A stretch of DNA of 64,000 nucleotides from Coriolopsis trogii (GCA_020543525.1 JAHYIO010000004.1:1426001-1490000), one strand, 5' to 3'; shown: positions 32,391-47,597, counted from the first letter of the stretch. Made by a program: numbers and translations. The notes: generated by a model not told the origin, from the letters alone.

Positions 32391-34657
32391 ATGGACACGA
32401 CTCGAGACAACAACGTCGACGGCACCAACCCCTACCCGCGCGTTCCCGATGCCGCTGAGGTCAAGACAAAGACTGACTTCAGGTTCTGGTGCATCTTCAC
32501 CGCCATATGCGTCACTCTTTTCCTCTCCGCCCTCGAGCTCACTGCAGTATCAACCGCCTTGCCTACTATTGCGCACGACCTGCATGCCTCAGACTTTGTC
32601 TGGGTAGGCTCCGCCTACGCTCTCTCATCCACCGCATTTCTCCCAATGAGCGGAGGCATCGCCCAAATATTCGGTCGCCGCCCAGCCCTTCTGAGCGCCC
32701 TCGCCCTCTTCGCTCTCGGCAGCGGCATCTGTGGCGGGGCATCAAGTATGCCCATGCTCATCGCAGGAAGGACCGTCCAAGGTCTCGGCGGCGGTGGCAT
32801 ACAGGCCCTTTCTGCTATTGTTCTTGCAGACATGGTCACCCTTCGTGAGCGCGGACTTTACGCCGGTTTCTTTGGCCTGTAAGTACTGTCTGATATACCA
32901 TTATCACTTGCGTCAGGGCACCTCCTGCCCGCATCGCTGTCTTCATATTGTCTCAGAGCCGGATTGTGGAGGGTCAACGATACTGACTACTGTCCGTCTA
33001 TTTAGCACCTGGAGCATTGCCGGTGTCATTGGTCCCGTAGTTGGAGGCAGTCTGGCCGACCAGGGCCAATGGCGGTGGCTCTTCTGTATGTACACATTTT
33101 ATGAAGTCCTATGAGTTGTGCCAGTCATTGTGTCCGCGTGCTTGGTTGCAACATACTCACATATGCTCATAGATCTCAACCTCCCTGTCTGCGCTGTGGC
33201 TGCGATAGCTGTGTTTGTCTTCCTCAGACTGCCTACCCCGCCTGGGACATTCACTGAGAAGATCAAGAAGCTCGACTGGATGTATGTCCGATACTGTCTC
33301 TGTTTCCTTACCTGTGTCAAACTTATCCTCTCCTTTTTGTAGTGGAAATGGACTTGTCATTGGCGGAACGACCGCATGCTCGATTGCACTCACATGGGGT
33401 GGCGTGTACGCACCCTGGAACTCGGCTCGAGTGCTCGTTCCACTGATCGTCGGTCTTGTTGGCCTCGTTCTATTCCTTGTTTGGGAGGCGAAATGGGCCA
33501 CATACCCTCTGGTGCGCTCTTCTTCGCAGTGTACGGCTCATCACAGAAGACTCACGATGTCCGACTCTTCCATATGGCTTAGGTTCCTTACTCGCTCATG
33601 TCAAATCGTACAAGTTTCTCAGGGTAAGTGAGCTCTTTACTTGCGCGGTGCAAACTGTGGTTCAATGTTCATCTTCACAGATATCTTCAAACATTCTTTA
33701 TTGGAGTTGTTGCCATCGCTGTCGTCTGTGAGTACATACGCAGTCATTGCTATCTCTACCCTTGACAAGTTCACAACTTATTCGCCTTCATTATAGACTA
33801 CCTGCCGATCTACTTCCAGGCTTGCAAGGAGGCGTCACCAATCAGATCTGGCGTCATGACACTTGGACTCTCGACGCTCGCCCCGGCGGCGCTCATTGCG
33901 GGAGTCTTGGTCAAGTCCCTACACCGTTACAGGCCGCAGATGTGGTTTGGATGGTCTCTAGTGATCATCGGTCTCGGCCTATACACGACCTTGGAGACCG
34001 GTGACCCGGTGAGCCACGCGATTGGTATGAGTGTGCTTGTTGGAGTGGGGATAGGGTGAGTGTCGGTCTTGCAAACGAATTGTAGATCTTGAGTGGACTA
34101 ATGCTGGCTTGCATGTGGTGGCTGTAGGTGCGAGTACTCGACGACCGTCTTCCCCGTTCAGGCACCTCTTCCAGTGTCGCAGAATGCACAGGCTCTGGCT
34201 TTCCTGCAGTTCCTGCGTTCATTTGCCGGTGTGAGTATGCACACCTTGCGTCATTTGTTCAATACACTGATCATTGACTTGAATTTGTCAGGTGTGGGGT
34301 GTGACAATTGGCGCGACCGTATTGCAGAACGAGCTGCAGCATAGGGTTCCAGCGACATTTTCAAACGAGTTTCCTGAAGGCGTTGCGATTGCGTACGGAC
34401 TGATCCCACAGATACCCAGTTTAGGACCGCTCAAGAGCGGAGTCCAGGACGCATTTGCTGGAAGCCTCAAAGTTGTCTGGCAGGTGCTGCTGGGGATCAC
34501 AGGCATTGGATTCATCTCGTCGTTGTTCATGAAAGGACTTCCTCTTCACTCATCGTTGGACAAGGAGTGGGCCATGGAAAGACGCTCCTCCGTGGATGGG
34601 AAGGTCCCCGAGTCTGGAGAGAAGGAGGCACCTGTTGCGGCTGTCATTGACGCTTGA
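32391..34657 (+). CDS. MFS exporter, DHA2-like 14-TM type
   Basis: Nine exons (32391-32878, 33006-33085, 33173-33281, 33343-33511, 33583-33623, 33681-33727, 33797-34055, 34128-34230, 34292-34657) give 553 residues. The first helix holds FLSALELTAVSTALPTIAHD, followed by the loop motif GGIAQIFGRRP and GRTVQGLGGGGIQALS, both typical of drug:H+ antiporter family 2 and toxin efflux pumps in the plasma membrane. The C-terminal tail is hydrophilic and charged. Genes of this type often sit in fungal metabolite clusters and give self-protection by export. It is the right-most member of the putative cluster and convergent with GAPDH. Confidence 0.93.
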
Positions 34658-35220
34658 TATCTTGTCTCTCCCTTGGAACATATTCCTGACTTTCTTGTTC
34701 GTCGGTGCAACAAGGTAGTTATGCAGATCTCATGTAATAGATAGCTCAACAGTTATCACCGTGGTTGAATCACTCATCAGCATGGGAGGCGTGCGCGAGT
34801 GGGACTGCTTTGGCAAGATGCAAGCTGTGGAAGATGAGACTGACAACGATTAGAACGGCAGCCTTCACCAAGGCTTCAACGTCACTCTCCGAGCTATCTA
34901 CCTCTTTCCTTGCTAGCATCGTCTCTGATACATGGCTCATAAGACAGCGTATGCCTGCATCAGATTACGAAGTCCGATATGTGTACGTCCGAGTCTCGAC
35001 TTTTGCATGCATTACGTTAGTCTTCGTGGTCAGAAAACAAGCATGGCATCCGCTCGAACTTGACAGGTTCTGGTTGTGCGCCATTGCAAAGCTTCGAGCT
35101 GCAGACCGCACGGCGGAGCGAGCGAGAACCTCTATTGTATTTTACGTATACATCTCACACAGCGCGAGGATAGTACAGGATATGCTATGATGACATTTCA
35201 ACTTCTTGCCAGCGTTCATT
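34658..35220. other. Intergenic between MFS and GAPDH 3' ends
   Basis: No coding sequence seen. Confidence 0.5.
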
Positions 35221-36617
<1,397 letters not shown>

Positions 36618-38360
36618 GATCGTAGCTGTGTGTTGAAGATGGGGAGGAGGAGGAGGAGGTGAGGAAGGGAGAGAGGGGGACGGACGGGAGATGATATAGG
36701 AGGGGCGATGATGTTATCTGAGATCCATCGGGGATGCGTCACCTCTCAGTCAGATCTCCCAGTCCGAGCACTCGTTCGAGCCTGTTCCATCCCCATACTT
36801 TGTCCAGCGTAGGCCGTCCAAGACCGCCGTCCAAACTCGCGCCATTCGTTGTCTGTCCTGGAGTCGGTCCAGTCCAGGGCGCGTATATCGTCCGCCACCC
36901 GCGCACGCTCAGCAACCTCAAACGTGCGATTCCTGACTCGTCTCTGTCGTCCGACGGATCCTACGTCCCTTTGTCCGATGTTCTTGTGCTCTGCTCGGAT
37001 TGGTTCCCTCGACTTACCGCGTATCGTCGGCACTTGTCTCATCGACTCATTCTCCCATCCATCCTCTCCCCAACCATCATTCATCGATACCGCAGCGACC
37101 CAGCCTGAGCGTGCCCCAGCCGGATGCTGCCCTCTTCTGCCTTCTCTCCGACCATGCGGTCCCAGTCCGGTCGAGGCGCGACCGGACGCCTCTAAGTTTG
37201 TTCGAAGCCAACCTGTCGACTTGTACTCAATTCAAGCTGGCAACTCCCGCTGCGCCTATTGCTCAGTCTTCCGTACGACATTGGCCCTCTTGGCCCCTTC
37301 GGCTCCACCTACAACCCTTCTTCTTGCGCAGCAGTTGACGTTACCAGCGTACCCTCTGGCATGCCATCCGCTTCGTACAAGCCAATCCCTATCCGTCGCA
37401 ATCGGTGACCGCCTTACACACACACCGCGTACCCAATCGGGAGTGGCCATCGGCCCAGTCTAAACACGGTCGCATTGCCTTTCCAGCTTTCAAAGAGATA
37501 CAGGACGTTAGCCAATCCTCAACACTTATCGAACTCACAGGATCGACTCTTCTCGCCTAGACAGTGTCAGTACAGCGTCCTCGGAGCTGCCGCCACGGTG
37601 TCTCCTGTAACTATGTGATTTCAACCCTTACTGCTGCGTAGGCAACCAGTTGAACTTTTGTTGTGAGAGTAAGTACTCTTTCGATAAAAAAGTTTCACAA
37701 CTTCGTCCGCGTACTATTATAATGCTTCTGTGAGTCAATGCAGTACTGTTACCTGTGCACATCAAGCATACGGTATGTCGGCTGCCTTGGCACACTCTAT
37801 CCTCATCAGATTGGGCGAATGGTTTGAATGGTTTGCTCTGCTAAGTGTCAGAGTCAGGATCATCGTCATCCTACCGACGTCCATCTGTCAGAAAAGGTGA
37901 CTGTATCCACTTCTCGAACGACTGGTTCTCTGATGGTGGAACACAACGATGAGCATTCGCGAATTGCTCAATGTTGTCACTCAGTTGATCACCGTGCGCA
38001 TGTTCTCTTCGAAGCGAAGGCATTCAGCGCCTATCCTCCAGGAAAGAGTGATAAGTTGCTCTAGTGTAGATCGCCGTTTCAATCCTTGACATATGTGCAG
38101 TCCCTGCGTTTGGTAGGGTGTAACGACTCAGTATGCCATAGTAGTCTGATGGGAGTAAGACTTCGCGCGAAAACGCAAGAGAGAGAGTATAGCTTGTAAA
38201 GTTACCGATGACACGGATTAGGACAAGACTGATTGCCTTCACGCGAGCGGAGGTCTCGCTCTTTCTGTCTTTCCCCTTGTCTCTCATCCCCGACACGGCA
38301 ATCATCACCAACAAGGCGATGTTTCTCTCGTAGCTCGTCGACTATTCAAGCACGCAAGAC
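36618..38360. other. Intergenic: divergent promoter region of GAPDH and RasGEF
   Basis: About 1.7 kb without a supported gene. CT-rich blocks near 36,640-36,680 fit the strong GAPDH promoter or leader. Plus-strand open frames at 36,734-37,463 lack motifs and look like chance in C-rich DNA. Confidence 0.45.
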
Positions 38361-41300
38361 ATGTCTTCCACGCAAGTCAACGATGTCCACGAACCCCCCA
38401 CCCCGCAAGGCATGATGGATCCTGACACTCCTCCTGCTCCTGCTCCGACCCCTACCTCTCCGCCGTCCGCCCTTCCTCGCCCCGCCGTCTCCTCCTCGAA
38501 TTCTCAACTCAGATTTGTGCCTCCGGAGGAAGGAGAGAGCCTGACGTTCGAGCCGTTGCCAGCAGAGATCGCGAATGCAGACATTTCCATCGCGCGTGAG
38601 TTTCTTTCCTCTTTAGCCTTCGTAACTATATCCGAGATTAACGTCCCCCAGCGGACGGGAGCTTCGTTGAAACGTCCTCCGGTGCTGCTGCGAGAGAGCT
38701 TAAGAGACGATATGATCAGTATCTGGGAGTTGGTAAGGACGTCCGGTCGCCCTACGCCATCACCGCGTTCGTGAACCAGCACGGCAAGCAGATGTACCGA
38801 GTCGGGTAAGTCGCCTCTCACCGTCTCCTCCTCTTTCCCCTCTTCATGCGCCCTCCTCCGTCTCTGGTAGCCATCGCGAATTGTCGGCTCCCGCCGCGTC
38901 TGGTCAGGATGCTGAAGATCGCGTCTCCACGACCATCCCTACCCTGAACCCGCCCAGCAATAAGGAGTCGATGCATGTCAAACGTCGCTCGCGCATGAGT
39001 GTGCATACATTCCTTCCCGCCTCCGTGTTCAAAAGCGCCATTGGCCCTGGAGGGGTTCCCAATACCACCTACGATGCATCGCGCTCGCCGCCCATCTCCC
39101 GGCGCCTACGCAAGACGCGTTCAATCCCGAACGGTCTCAGCAATTCCGGCGCCGAGGGCGCGTCTCCCCAACCTCCCCCGCCACCCACAGGACGACCGCA
39201 TGCGCACAGCGTGTCCAGCGCAGATGCGTTCGCCCCTCCTCTCCCTGCTCCCCCTGTCCCATCTCCCCAGGCGCTGCCGGAAACCCCCCATGTACCCCCC
39301 GCGCCTGCGAACGATTTCTTCGCGGACGTAATGTCCTGGTCTGCAATCCCAACCTCCCCTTTCGCGTCCAGCTCTTCATCCTTGCCCTTCAGGTATATGG
39401 CCTCGTCGCCGACCCCTCCCAGCTCACAAGGCCGTCCAACAGAGATCGCCCAACCTTTCGGACGCGGTGTTTCCTTCGATTCCCCGTCTTGGAGGTCTCC
39501 CGCGCACCTCACTTCTCCTGTGATCCGCGAGATGCAGTCGTTTGAGTCTGGACTCACCGCACGCGCCGATTACCTCCCGCGAGTGTCTCGGATGTCTCGT
39601 CTTTCCTTCACCGGAAACTCCTCAGCATCCGATGATGATCCTCGAAATCTCACTCCTCCGCCGCCCGGTGCGAGCACACCCCCAGTCAGTTCGTCGGCCT
39701 CGTCGATCTCCTCTCATCCCGAAACGCCGACTGCACCACGCGATAATCTGGCGGAAACCACTCTGCACTCGCGATATTCCACAGCACTCTTCGATGTGCT
39801 CCAGACATATCGCGGGCTCCCGACTTTGGACAAGCTCGTCTCGGGCCCGCATGAGACGACTATCCGTCTCTCGCTGCGTTCAGAAGATAGTGTCGCGCCA
39901 AGAGACGATCCTCGATTCGTCATCTGGGCCGAAGTCGACACCGAACGCGACGCCTACGAAGAAGCTGGAGCGTCGAGCACGGATCTCTCGTCCGCGCAGT
40001 CGCACGCGGCCTCGCGCAAGCGAATGGGCAGAGACCGCACCCACACGCTTTCCACCATGTACGCGATGCAGCCCCCTGGCGAGTCCGCGTCGTCGGTGGC
40101 GTCAGGGCCCAGGGAGACAAAGAAGATGCTCGTGGCGGCCACGATCGAGCGGTGGATTGCGCAACTCACCAGCGAGCTGAACTACGACGAGCTGCTGATC
40201 TTCTTCCTGACGTACCGCACATACGTCTCCGCGGTCGACCTGGGGCACCTGTTGATCTGTCGGTTCCACTGGGCGCTGGGCGACGCGACGAGCAGCCGGG
40301 ACGAGATGGTGAGGAAGATCGTGAGGGTGCGGACGTTCACGGCCATTCGGTACTGGCTTTTGACGTTCTTCGACGTGGACTTTGTGCCGAATCGCGAGCT
40401 GAGGATGCTCTTCGCGGACTGGCTGAATTCCCTCCGGAAGGATCAGATTTTGACGAAGCACCGGGATGCGTTGGTGCGTGCGCTCTCTCTCTCTTTTGGG
40501 CAGTCTCGGGCAATGTGCTAACAAACGCGATGCATGCCGACAGAAAATCGTGCGGCAACTCCGCAAGGTGATTCTCGACTGCAAGGACGCGCACATGCGG
40601 AAACTGAACCGTGCGGCCCGCAAGTCGGTCGACAAGCGCAAGTCTGCCGAACCGCACCTCTTCAACCTGTCCGACACCGCGCCTCGCCCGTCCGTCGACT
40701 CCCAGGGGCGCTCGTTTGGGGAGTTCGACGACTTTGACATCGACTTTGATTTTGCAGAGGTGACTACGCCGCCCGCGCAGGACTTTGGTTCGAATGGAGG
40801 TGGCGGCGGCGGAGGCCATGCGAATGCATTGGACATTGTCATGATGCGGCAGCCGCTGCACATGTCCATACTGCAGTATGGCAAGCAGAACACCCATGCG
40901 GCAGCTGTTGTCGCCACACACTCCAATGCCGCGATCTCGCCCTTCCCGCACAGCACCATCTCCCGCGTCTTTGTGAACACGATTGGGCGGCTCGGGCGGT
41001 GGAAGCGGGTGCTCAACTCTCGGGCGTCCGTGCAGCCGTCCATGACCGTGGGCGTGGACGTGTCCGCGTTCGACGTGGAGGCGAACGAGACGGGGGACCT
41101 CTTGATGGTGAAGGGCGGCGTGGAGCAGTACTTGCGGATGATAGAGAGTTCTATAAACGTTGCCATGGAACGGCCGTCGAACTCGACTGCTGCTACGGCC
41201 GTGTCATCGCCACCGACAAAGTTCCCGCCCCTCCCGCAATCTCCGCGCTCGCCTTCTAGCATGATCAGGGTACCACCTGCCGAGACGCTGTCGCCGCCCC

Positions 41301-43578
41301 CAGAGCGGATCGTGGAAGAGGAACAGGAGGAGCTTCCCCCGCCACCGAGCTATGAGGATGCGTATCATGTGCGGGACTCGATCATCACGTACGACTCGAG
41401 TCTATCGAGGGACGACGAGTCTATTCGGTCTGCCCATGCTCCTCCGCCTCCGGCTTCCTCCATGGCACAAACCTCTACTCGACCGCACGACCTCGACATT
41501 GTCTCCATCGACGACCTGGACCTTTCCGATCTGTCCTCTGATGAGGCTATCGAGGTCGCGCCGCCACCGGGACTTGGGCTCAAGAAACCGACGCGGAAGC
41601 TCCCGACGCGGCGTGATTTCGAGTTCGTGCGCCAGTCGATGTCGACCGTGTCCTCGATGGGGATCCGGACGCGCGAGTCGATGATGTCGCAGGGCTCGTC
41701 CATCGTCTCGTCCGCGTCCGAGGTCGAAGCCGACGCGGAAGGCGGCGAGGTCGGCGGCCCCCTGCAAGCGTGGCAGCTGAACGCCATCCTCGACTCGCTC
41801 AGCGACGACGAAGAGAGCGGGGACGTCGAGGCCGCGCTGCGCAGGCTCGAGGGCCAGATCAACCAGGACAAGGTGAAGGAGAAACAGGTCAAGGTCGACC
41901 AGTGGATCCAGTCCATGAACCGGCAGCGGTTCGTTCCCGGCAGCGGACGGTCCGCGCGCGAGTCCGAGGGCTCGCTGTCCGACGAGGAGGACTATGGGCA
42001 GGTCGAGCGCCGGCGGTTCTCTGGAGACTCTGCGCAGGAGATCGGGGTGGGCATGTCCGCGACCTCGCCCGAGCTAGGCTCGAGGAGGAGCTCGTTCGCG
42101 CCGGAGAACCAGGAAGCGACGGCGTCGATGCAGAACTTGGCGCTCCCACCGGCGGAGGCGGCGCCGCCCGAACACCTTTCGTTAGATATGCTGCAGGTGT
42201 CGGCCGCACCGAGCGACGCTGCGTATTCGGACGCGGACGCGCTCACGCCGTTGACGGAGGCGCGGCCGCTGGTCGAGGATGCTGTCCCGATTGAGATCCT
42301 CCAGAGTCGCGTATCGTCTCGGCCGTCGACATCCGCCGGCTCGCCGTCGCAGGACACCCCCAACGGGGCGCAGAGCACGACGATACCGCCGGTGCCGAGC
42401 GTGAACGTGCCGCCCCAGATACTGAAGAGGCACCACTCGTTCGTGCTCGGGTACCGTGCGGAGACGCTCATGCAGCACCTGTCGATGATCGACCGCGAGC
42501 TGTTCCTGAACATCAACTTTGAGGAGCTGATCACGCCGCACGCGGTCGGGAGCGCGGAGGACGCGAACGTGCTCGACTGGTCGCTGTTCTTGCGCGAGCG
42601 CGCGAGGCTGAAGGCCGAGGGCCGGAGTGGGCCGAAGACGAGCGCGCTGACGGCGGTGCGAGGGCGGTTCAATCTGCTCGCGAACTTTGTGCTGTCGGAG
42701 ATCGTGCTGACGCACCCGAGCGAGCGGGCGATGGTGATCAACAAGTTCATCAGGCTGGCCTGGGTACGTGCTCTCGTTCGCTTTCTGTGTGTTCCAATAG
42801 CTGACGAGTGCTATTACACCCGCTCAAAACGATGCAGAAAGCGTACGTGCTCAAGAACTTCAACGCGCTCGTGGCGATCATCGCTGGGCTGCGGAGCGAG
42901 TGGGTCGCGAAGGCGAGGCAGCAGACGGTGCACAAGATCGGGACGTGGGAGGCGCGGATGCTGCGCGACCTGACGGACTGGACCGCGAGCGCTGGCGACT
43001 TCAAGCACATCCGACAGACCGTCGAGTCGCTTGTCGAAGCGCGGTCGAGCACGCAGGAAGCCCCGATGAAGAGCGCGGACGGGCAGGGTGCCACGACGCG
43101 GAGCCGGGCTGCTTCGGATAGCAAGCCTCCTTCGGATCCGGCGTGCATACCGTTCTTTGGTGAGCATTCTGCGTTCACGAGCTGACGTTGCGAGATAGAT
43201 ATGTACTGACACGGAGCGATAGGCGTGTACCTCGCGCAGCTGCATCACTACAGCAGCCTTCCTGACCTCATCGACCCCACGGCGCCGCACGAGCCTGTGG
43301 GTATCGACCCTGTGACGAACACGTTTGAAGCGCCGGCCCACCCGGAGGTGTTCTCGACGCTCGCGCCGCTGCCGCCGTCGATGCAGCTGGAGCCGCTGAT
43401 CAACGTGCACAAGCAGCGACTGATCTCGGGCGTGGTGAAGAGCTTGGTGGCGGGGCAGCACTTGGCGGCGAAGGTGCAGTACCCGCTGGACAAGAAGATC
43501 TTCCAGAAGTGCCTGAAGCTGCGGGGGTTGGACTCGGACACTCTCGAGCGTGCGCTGCTGTTGTATGACAAGAAGTGA
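38361..43578 (+). CDS. Ras guanine-nucleotide exchange factor (RasGEF_N + CDC25 domain)
   Basis: Six exons, 38361-38595, 38652-38805, 38871-40473, 40544-42763, 42838-43159 and 43223-43578, give about 1629 residues. The first ~600 residues are mostly Pro/Ser-rich and disordered, after a short conserved block (YAITAFVNQHGKQMYRVG). RasGEF_N follows (IERWIAQLTSELNYDELLIF ... RYWLLTFFDVDF). A long acidic, Ser-rich linker includes a KMLV...-independent coiled region near 41.8 kb. The catalytic CDC25 domain is at the C-terminus (AETLMQHLSMIDRELFLNIN, VINKFIRLAWKAYVLKNFNA, VYLAQLHHYSSLPDLID). It should load GTP onto Ras-type GTPases. The large linker recalls Lte1-like exchange factors, but the specific GTPase is unknown. 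Confidence 0.92.
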
Positions 43579-44537
43579 GCGGGTGCCGGTCGTCGGCATT
43601 CTCTGGGTTGGAGACGAAGACGAAGGGGACGATGTAGGTGAGATGCGGGATGTATGTGAATGTAGAAGTATACGTCGTGCGCGATCGTAATCAGTTATGG
43701 TTTGCGATCGTGGCTCCCTTCACGGTCATTTGTGTTGTCGATCCTCGAGGGTTTCTCATTGTGTCGTCTGTGATATAGAACGAATGGAACGAATGCTGCA
43801 TCTGGCTCTCTCCTTTCCATATTACACACGCTTGGACTCGTATCGTAAACCACAAGCATGCCCAGTAAAGAAGACCCGCACGCGTTAGATTGGCGCGGCT
43901 TCTGCGGCCTCGGTTGCAATGGGACGTCGGAGATATAGCGTATACACACGGAAGACCGACGTCAGGAGCTGGCACGTAAAAATGCAGACCTCGACCGCGC
44001 GGGCCCGCGAGACAATGGCCGCCACTGGATTCGCCCGCGAGGAGGACGATTCCCGAGAATGTCTGCAGACCAGGGATGCGCGCGCATGTGTTTCCTGTGC
44101 TGTTCCGAGCAGGCGCTGTGGCTGCTACGTGGACGAGCCGCGTTGGGCGCGTTGGAGTGAGCGAGGATGCTCCGCGACCTTCGATGCTTATCGCAGTGGG
44201 CTGTTCGCGCAGCGCACACCGTGCCCGCGCGACGGCTGGCGTTGTGCTGGACGTTCGTCGAGTCGCGTCGAGTCGCGCGAGCGTCGAGGACAAGCCGCTT
44301 GGGTGGCGGGGGCGGGCGGACGAATGAGAGAGCACGCATTTGGGAGTCGGGGGTCGGAGAGGCCGGGTGGGCCGAAAGGAGGCCGACCGGCGCCAGAGGA
44401 GATGCGGGGATGTTCGGATGGGGCGTCCGAACCCAATCAGCTGTGATAAATTCGTCACTTGGGCCGGAGTCTGCCGTCTACAACTTGATCCCCTCCTCGT
44501 CGTTGGCCTCGTCGTCCCTTCGACTCCCTCCAACGCC
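43579..44537. other. Intergenic between RasGEF and aconitase
   Basis: GC-rich. A 327-codon minus-strand frame overlaps here and the aconitase first exon but shows no features and is rejected. The right end holds the aconitase promoter. Confidence 0.5.
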
Positions 44538-47351
44538 ATGCTCAACCTTGCATCCAAGACGAGAGTGGCCCAGCGGTCTCTCCAGCGGCTGGCCGCCGGT
44601 ATGGCCACCGCCGCTGAGCCCATCGGGGCCACCAAGGTGCCCATGTCCCTCCTCGAGCCCAACGCGTACATCAACTACCAACGCATCGAGGACAACCTCG
44701 CCGTTGTCCGCGACAGGTCTGTTCCTCCATCATATTGCCTCTAGACGCGTTCCTCACCTTCGTGGCAGGCTTCAGCGTCCCTTGACCCTCTCGGAAAAGA
44801 TTGTGTACGGTCACCTTGATGACCCTCACAACCAGGACATTGAGCGCGGCACGAGCTATCTCAAGCTCCGCCCTGACGTGCGTATATCCTCGTTCGTGCC
44901 GTCCCCTCGAGGCCCGTAGCTCACCCCTATTCCCCCCATTCCAGCGCGTCGCATGCCAGGATGCGACTGCTCAGGTAAGTTCTCTGCCCGCCAGCAAACG
45001 CTCATGTGAAAACATTATTGACGTCATGTTCGGGTCCTGTAGATGGCTATTCTCCAGTTCATGTCGGCAGGCATGGACACCGCCGCTGTCCCCACCACCG
45101 TACACTGTGACCATCTTATCGAGGCCCAGATTGGCGGTGTCAAGGACTTGGAGAGGGCCGTAAACATCAACAAGGAGGTCTACGACTTTTTGGCGACCGC
45201 GACCGCAAAGGTATACATTTCGCCCTTTCTAGCACATTCACTTCGTCTCATGCAGCTCCTATCAGTACGGTCTTGGTTTCTGGAGACCCGGTTCTGGAAT
45301 CATCCACCAAATCATCCTCGAGAACTATGCCTTCCCTGGCGGTCTCATGATCGGTACTGATTCGCATACCCCCAACGCCGGTGGTCTCGGCATGGTCGCT
45401 TGTGGTGTCGGTGGTGCTGACGCCGTCGATGTCATGGCCGGCCTTCCTTGGGAGTTGAAGTGCCCCAAGGTCATCCAGGTCAACCTTACGGGCAAGATTG
45501 GTGGCTGGACTACGCCCAAAGGTGCGTCTCACATATTGCTTCTCTCGGCTGCGCTTCTAATAATGCGCCCGAAGACGTCATTCTCAAGGTCGCCGGCATC
45601 CTCACCGTCAAGGGTGGTACTGGCGCGATTGTCGAGTACACTGGGCCTGGTGTCGAGTCCCTCTCGTGCACAGGTATGGCCACCATCTGTAACATGGGTG
45701 CCGAAATCGGCGCTACCACTTCCCTCTTCCCCTTCAACCACCGCATGGTCGACTACCTTAACGCCACCAAGCGTTCGGACATTGCAAACTACGCCAAGCG
45801 CTTCCAGCACAACCTTCAGGCTGACAAGGGCGCCGAGTATGATCAGAGCATCGAGATTGTATGTGCATCCGCGATACCGGAGATTTGAGCACTGACCCAC
45901 TCTGTACGACAGAACCTCTCCGAGCTCGAGCCTCATATTAACGGTCCCTTCACTCCTGATCTCGCCACCCCCATCTCTCAGTTCAAGAAGGAAGTCGAGA
46001 AGAATGGCTGGCCTGCTGAGCTCAAGGTCGGCCTCATCGGGTCTTGCACGAACTCCTCGTATGAGGACATGACTCGCTCGGCTGCCATTGCTAAGGAGGC
46101 CGCGTCCCACGGTCTCACGACCAAGAGCAAGTTCACCGTTACCCCCGGTTCGGAACAAGTCCGTGCAACCATCGCTCGCGACGGCATCATTGAAACCTTC
46201 GAAAACGTGGGCGGCCTCGTTTTGGCCAACGCGTGCGGACCTTGCATTGGTCAGTGGGACCGTCGGGATGTGAAGAAGGGCGAGCCCAACTCCATCATTA
46301 CTTCGTACAACCGTAACTTCACTGGCCGTAATGATGCGAACCCCGCCACCCACGCATTCGTTGCCTCCCCCGATATCGTCACTGCCATGGTCTTCGCCGG
46401 TGACCTCCGTTTCAACCCCTTGACGGATACCCTCACGGGCGCCGATGGCAAGCCCTTCAAGTTCTCCGACCCCTCAGGGAACGAGCTGCCTCCTCGTGGC
46501 TACGACCCTGGCGAGAACACCTTCCAGCCCCCTCCCGCCGATCGTGCCTCCGTCAACGTCGCCATCGACCCCAAGTCTGAGCGTCTGCAGCGGTTGCAGC
46601 CCTTCCAGCCTTGGGATGGCAAGACCCCCACCGACCTTCCCATCCTCATCAAGGTCAAGGGCAAGTGCAGTGAGTGTTTTCGTGCGAACTCACTTGTGCT
46701 TTCGTCTAACAAGTCGATTTCTCAGCAACTGACCACATCTCCGCTGGTGGTCCATGGCTCAAGTACCGTGGTCACCTCGAGAACATCTCCCAAAACTGCC
46801 TGATCGGCGCCATCAACGCCGAGAACAACGAGGCAAACAAGGTCAAGAACCAACTTACTGGCGAGTACGGCCCTGTCCCCCAGACCGCCGCATACTACCG
46901 CGACCACGGCATCAAGTGGGTTGTCGTTGGTGACCACAACTACGGTGAGGGTTCGTCGCGTGAGCACGCTGCTCTTGAGCCCCGCTTCCTCGGTGGCCTC
47001 GCCATCATCACCCGCTCGTTCGCTCGTATCCACGAGACGAACCTGAAGAAGCAGGGTATGCTTGCGTTGACGTTCGCCAACCCTGATGACTACGACAAGG
47101 TCCGCCCATCGGACAAGGTCGACATCCTCGGTCTCGAGTCGTTCGCGCCAGGCAAGAACCTCACGCTTGTTCTCAAGCACGAGGATGGCTCCAAGGAGGA
47201 GGTCCCCCTCGCACACAGCTTCAACGAGGGTCAGATTGAGTGGTTCAAGGCCGGCTCTGCGCTCAACCTGGTTAGTAAACATCTGCATTCGGCAAGATGA
47301 CACATGCTAACGACTTCGCAGATGGCGGCGAAGGCCAAGAAGGGTAACTAG
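44538..47351 (+). CDS. aco1: Aconitate hydratase, mitochondrial
   Basis: The TCA-cycle [4Fe-4S] enzyme that isomerises citrate and isocitrate. Nine exons (44538-44716, 44769-44877, 44945-44974, 45043-45210, 45266-45521, 45575-45858, 45913-46669, 46726-47270, and about 47322-47351) give about 785 residues, the normal length. An N-terminal mitochondrial presequence is visible ([20 protein letters not shown]). Active-site blocks include [20 protein letters not shown], the cluster ligands in [10 protein letters not shown] and CGPCIGQW, and [20 protein letters not shown] in the swivel domain. Codon use is highly biased. The fifth intron uses an AAG acceptor. Nothing suggests damage. Confidence 0.97.
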
Positions 47352-47597
47352 GCGGATCTGGCTATCGGGTGCATGGTGGTAGAGCGTAGATGGATGCGGA
47401 CGATTTCTCTGACGCCGCTAGCTTACGTTCGTTCTCAGTTGTAGGATGCTACTCACGTCTACTTGTCTTAATGTTCTATTTTCTTCTCTGTAATGAACTA
47501 GCATGACACGACACGAATCTCCGTCTCCAGACCCGTCTTCGGTTGCTACGCCTGCGCTCCGTCTCTCCCACCTGTACTTCCATCTCATCCTTTCTTC

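Noticed and set aside
36734..37463. Overlapping plus-strand frames upstream of RasGEF
   Set aside because: They are Ser/Arg/Pro-rich, overlap each other in different frames and show no splice logic or motifs.
39542..42294. Several long frames on both strands inside the RasGEF exons
   Set aside because: Shadows of the GC-rich RasGEF coding sequence.
43691..44674. Minus-strand 327-codon open frame between RasGEF and aconitase
   Set aside because: It overlaps the aconitase presequence exon antisense, has Arg/Ser/Ala-rich chance composition of GC-rich DNA and no family motif.
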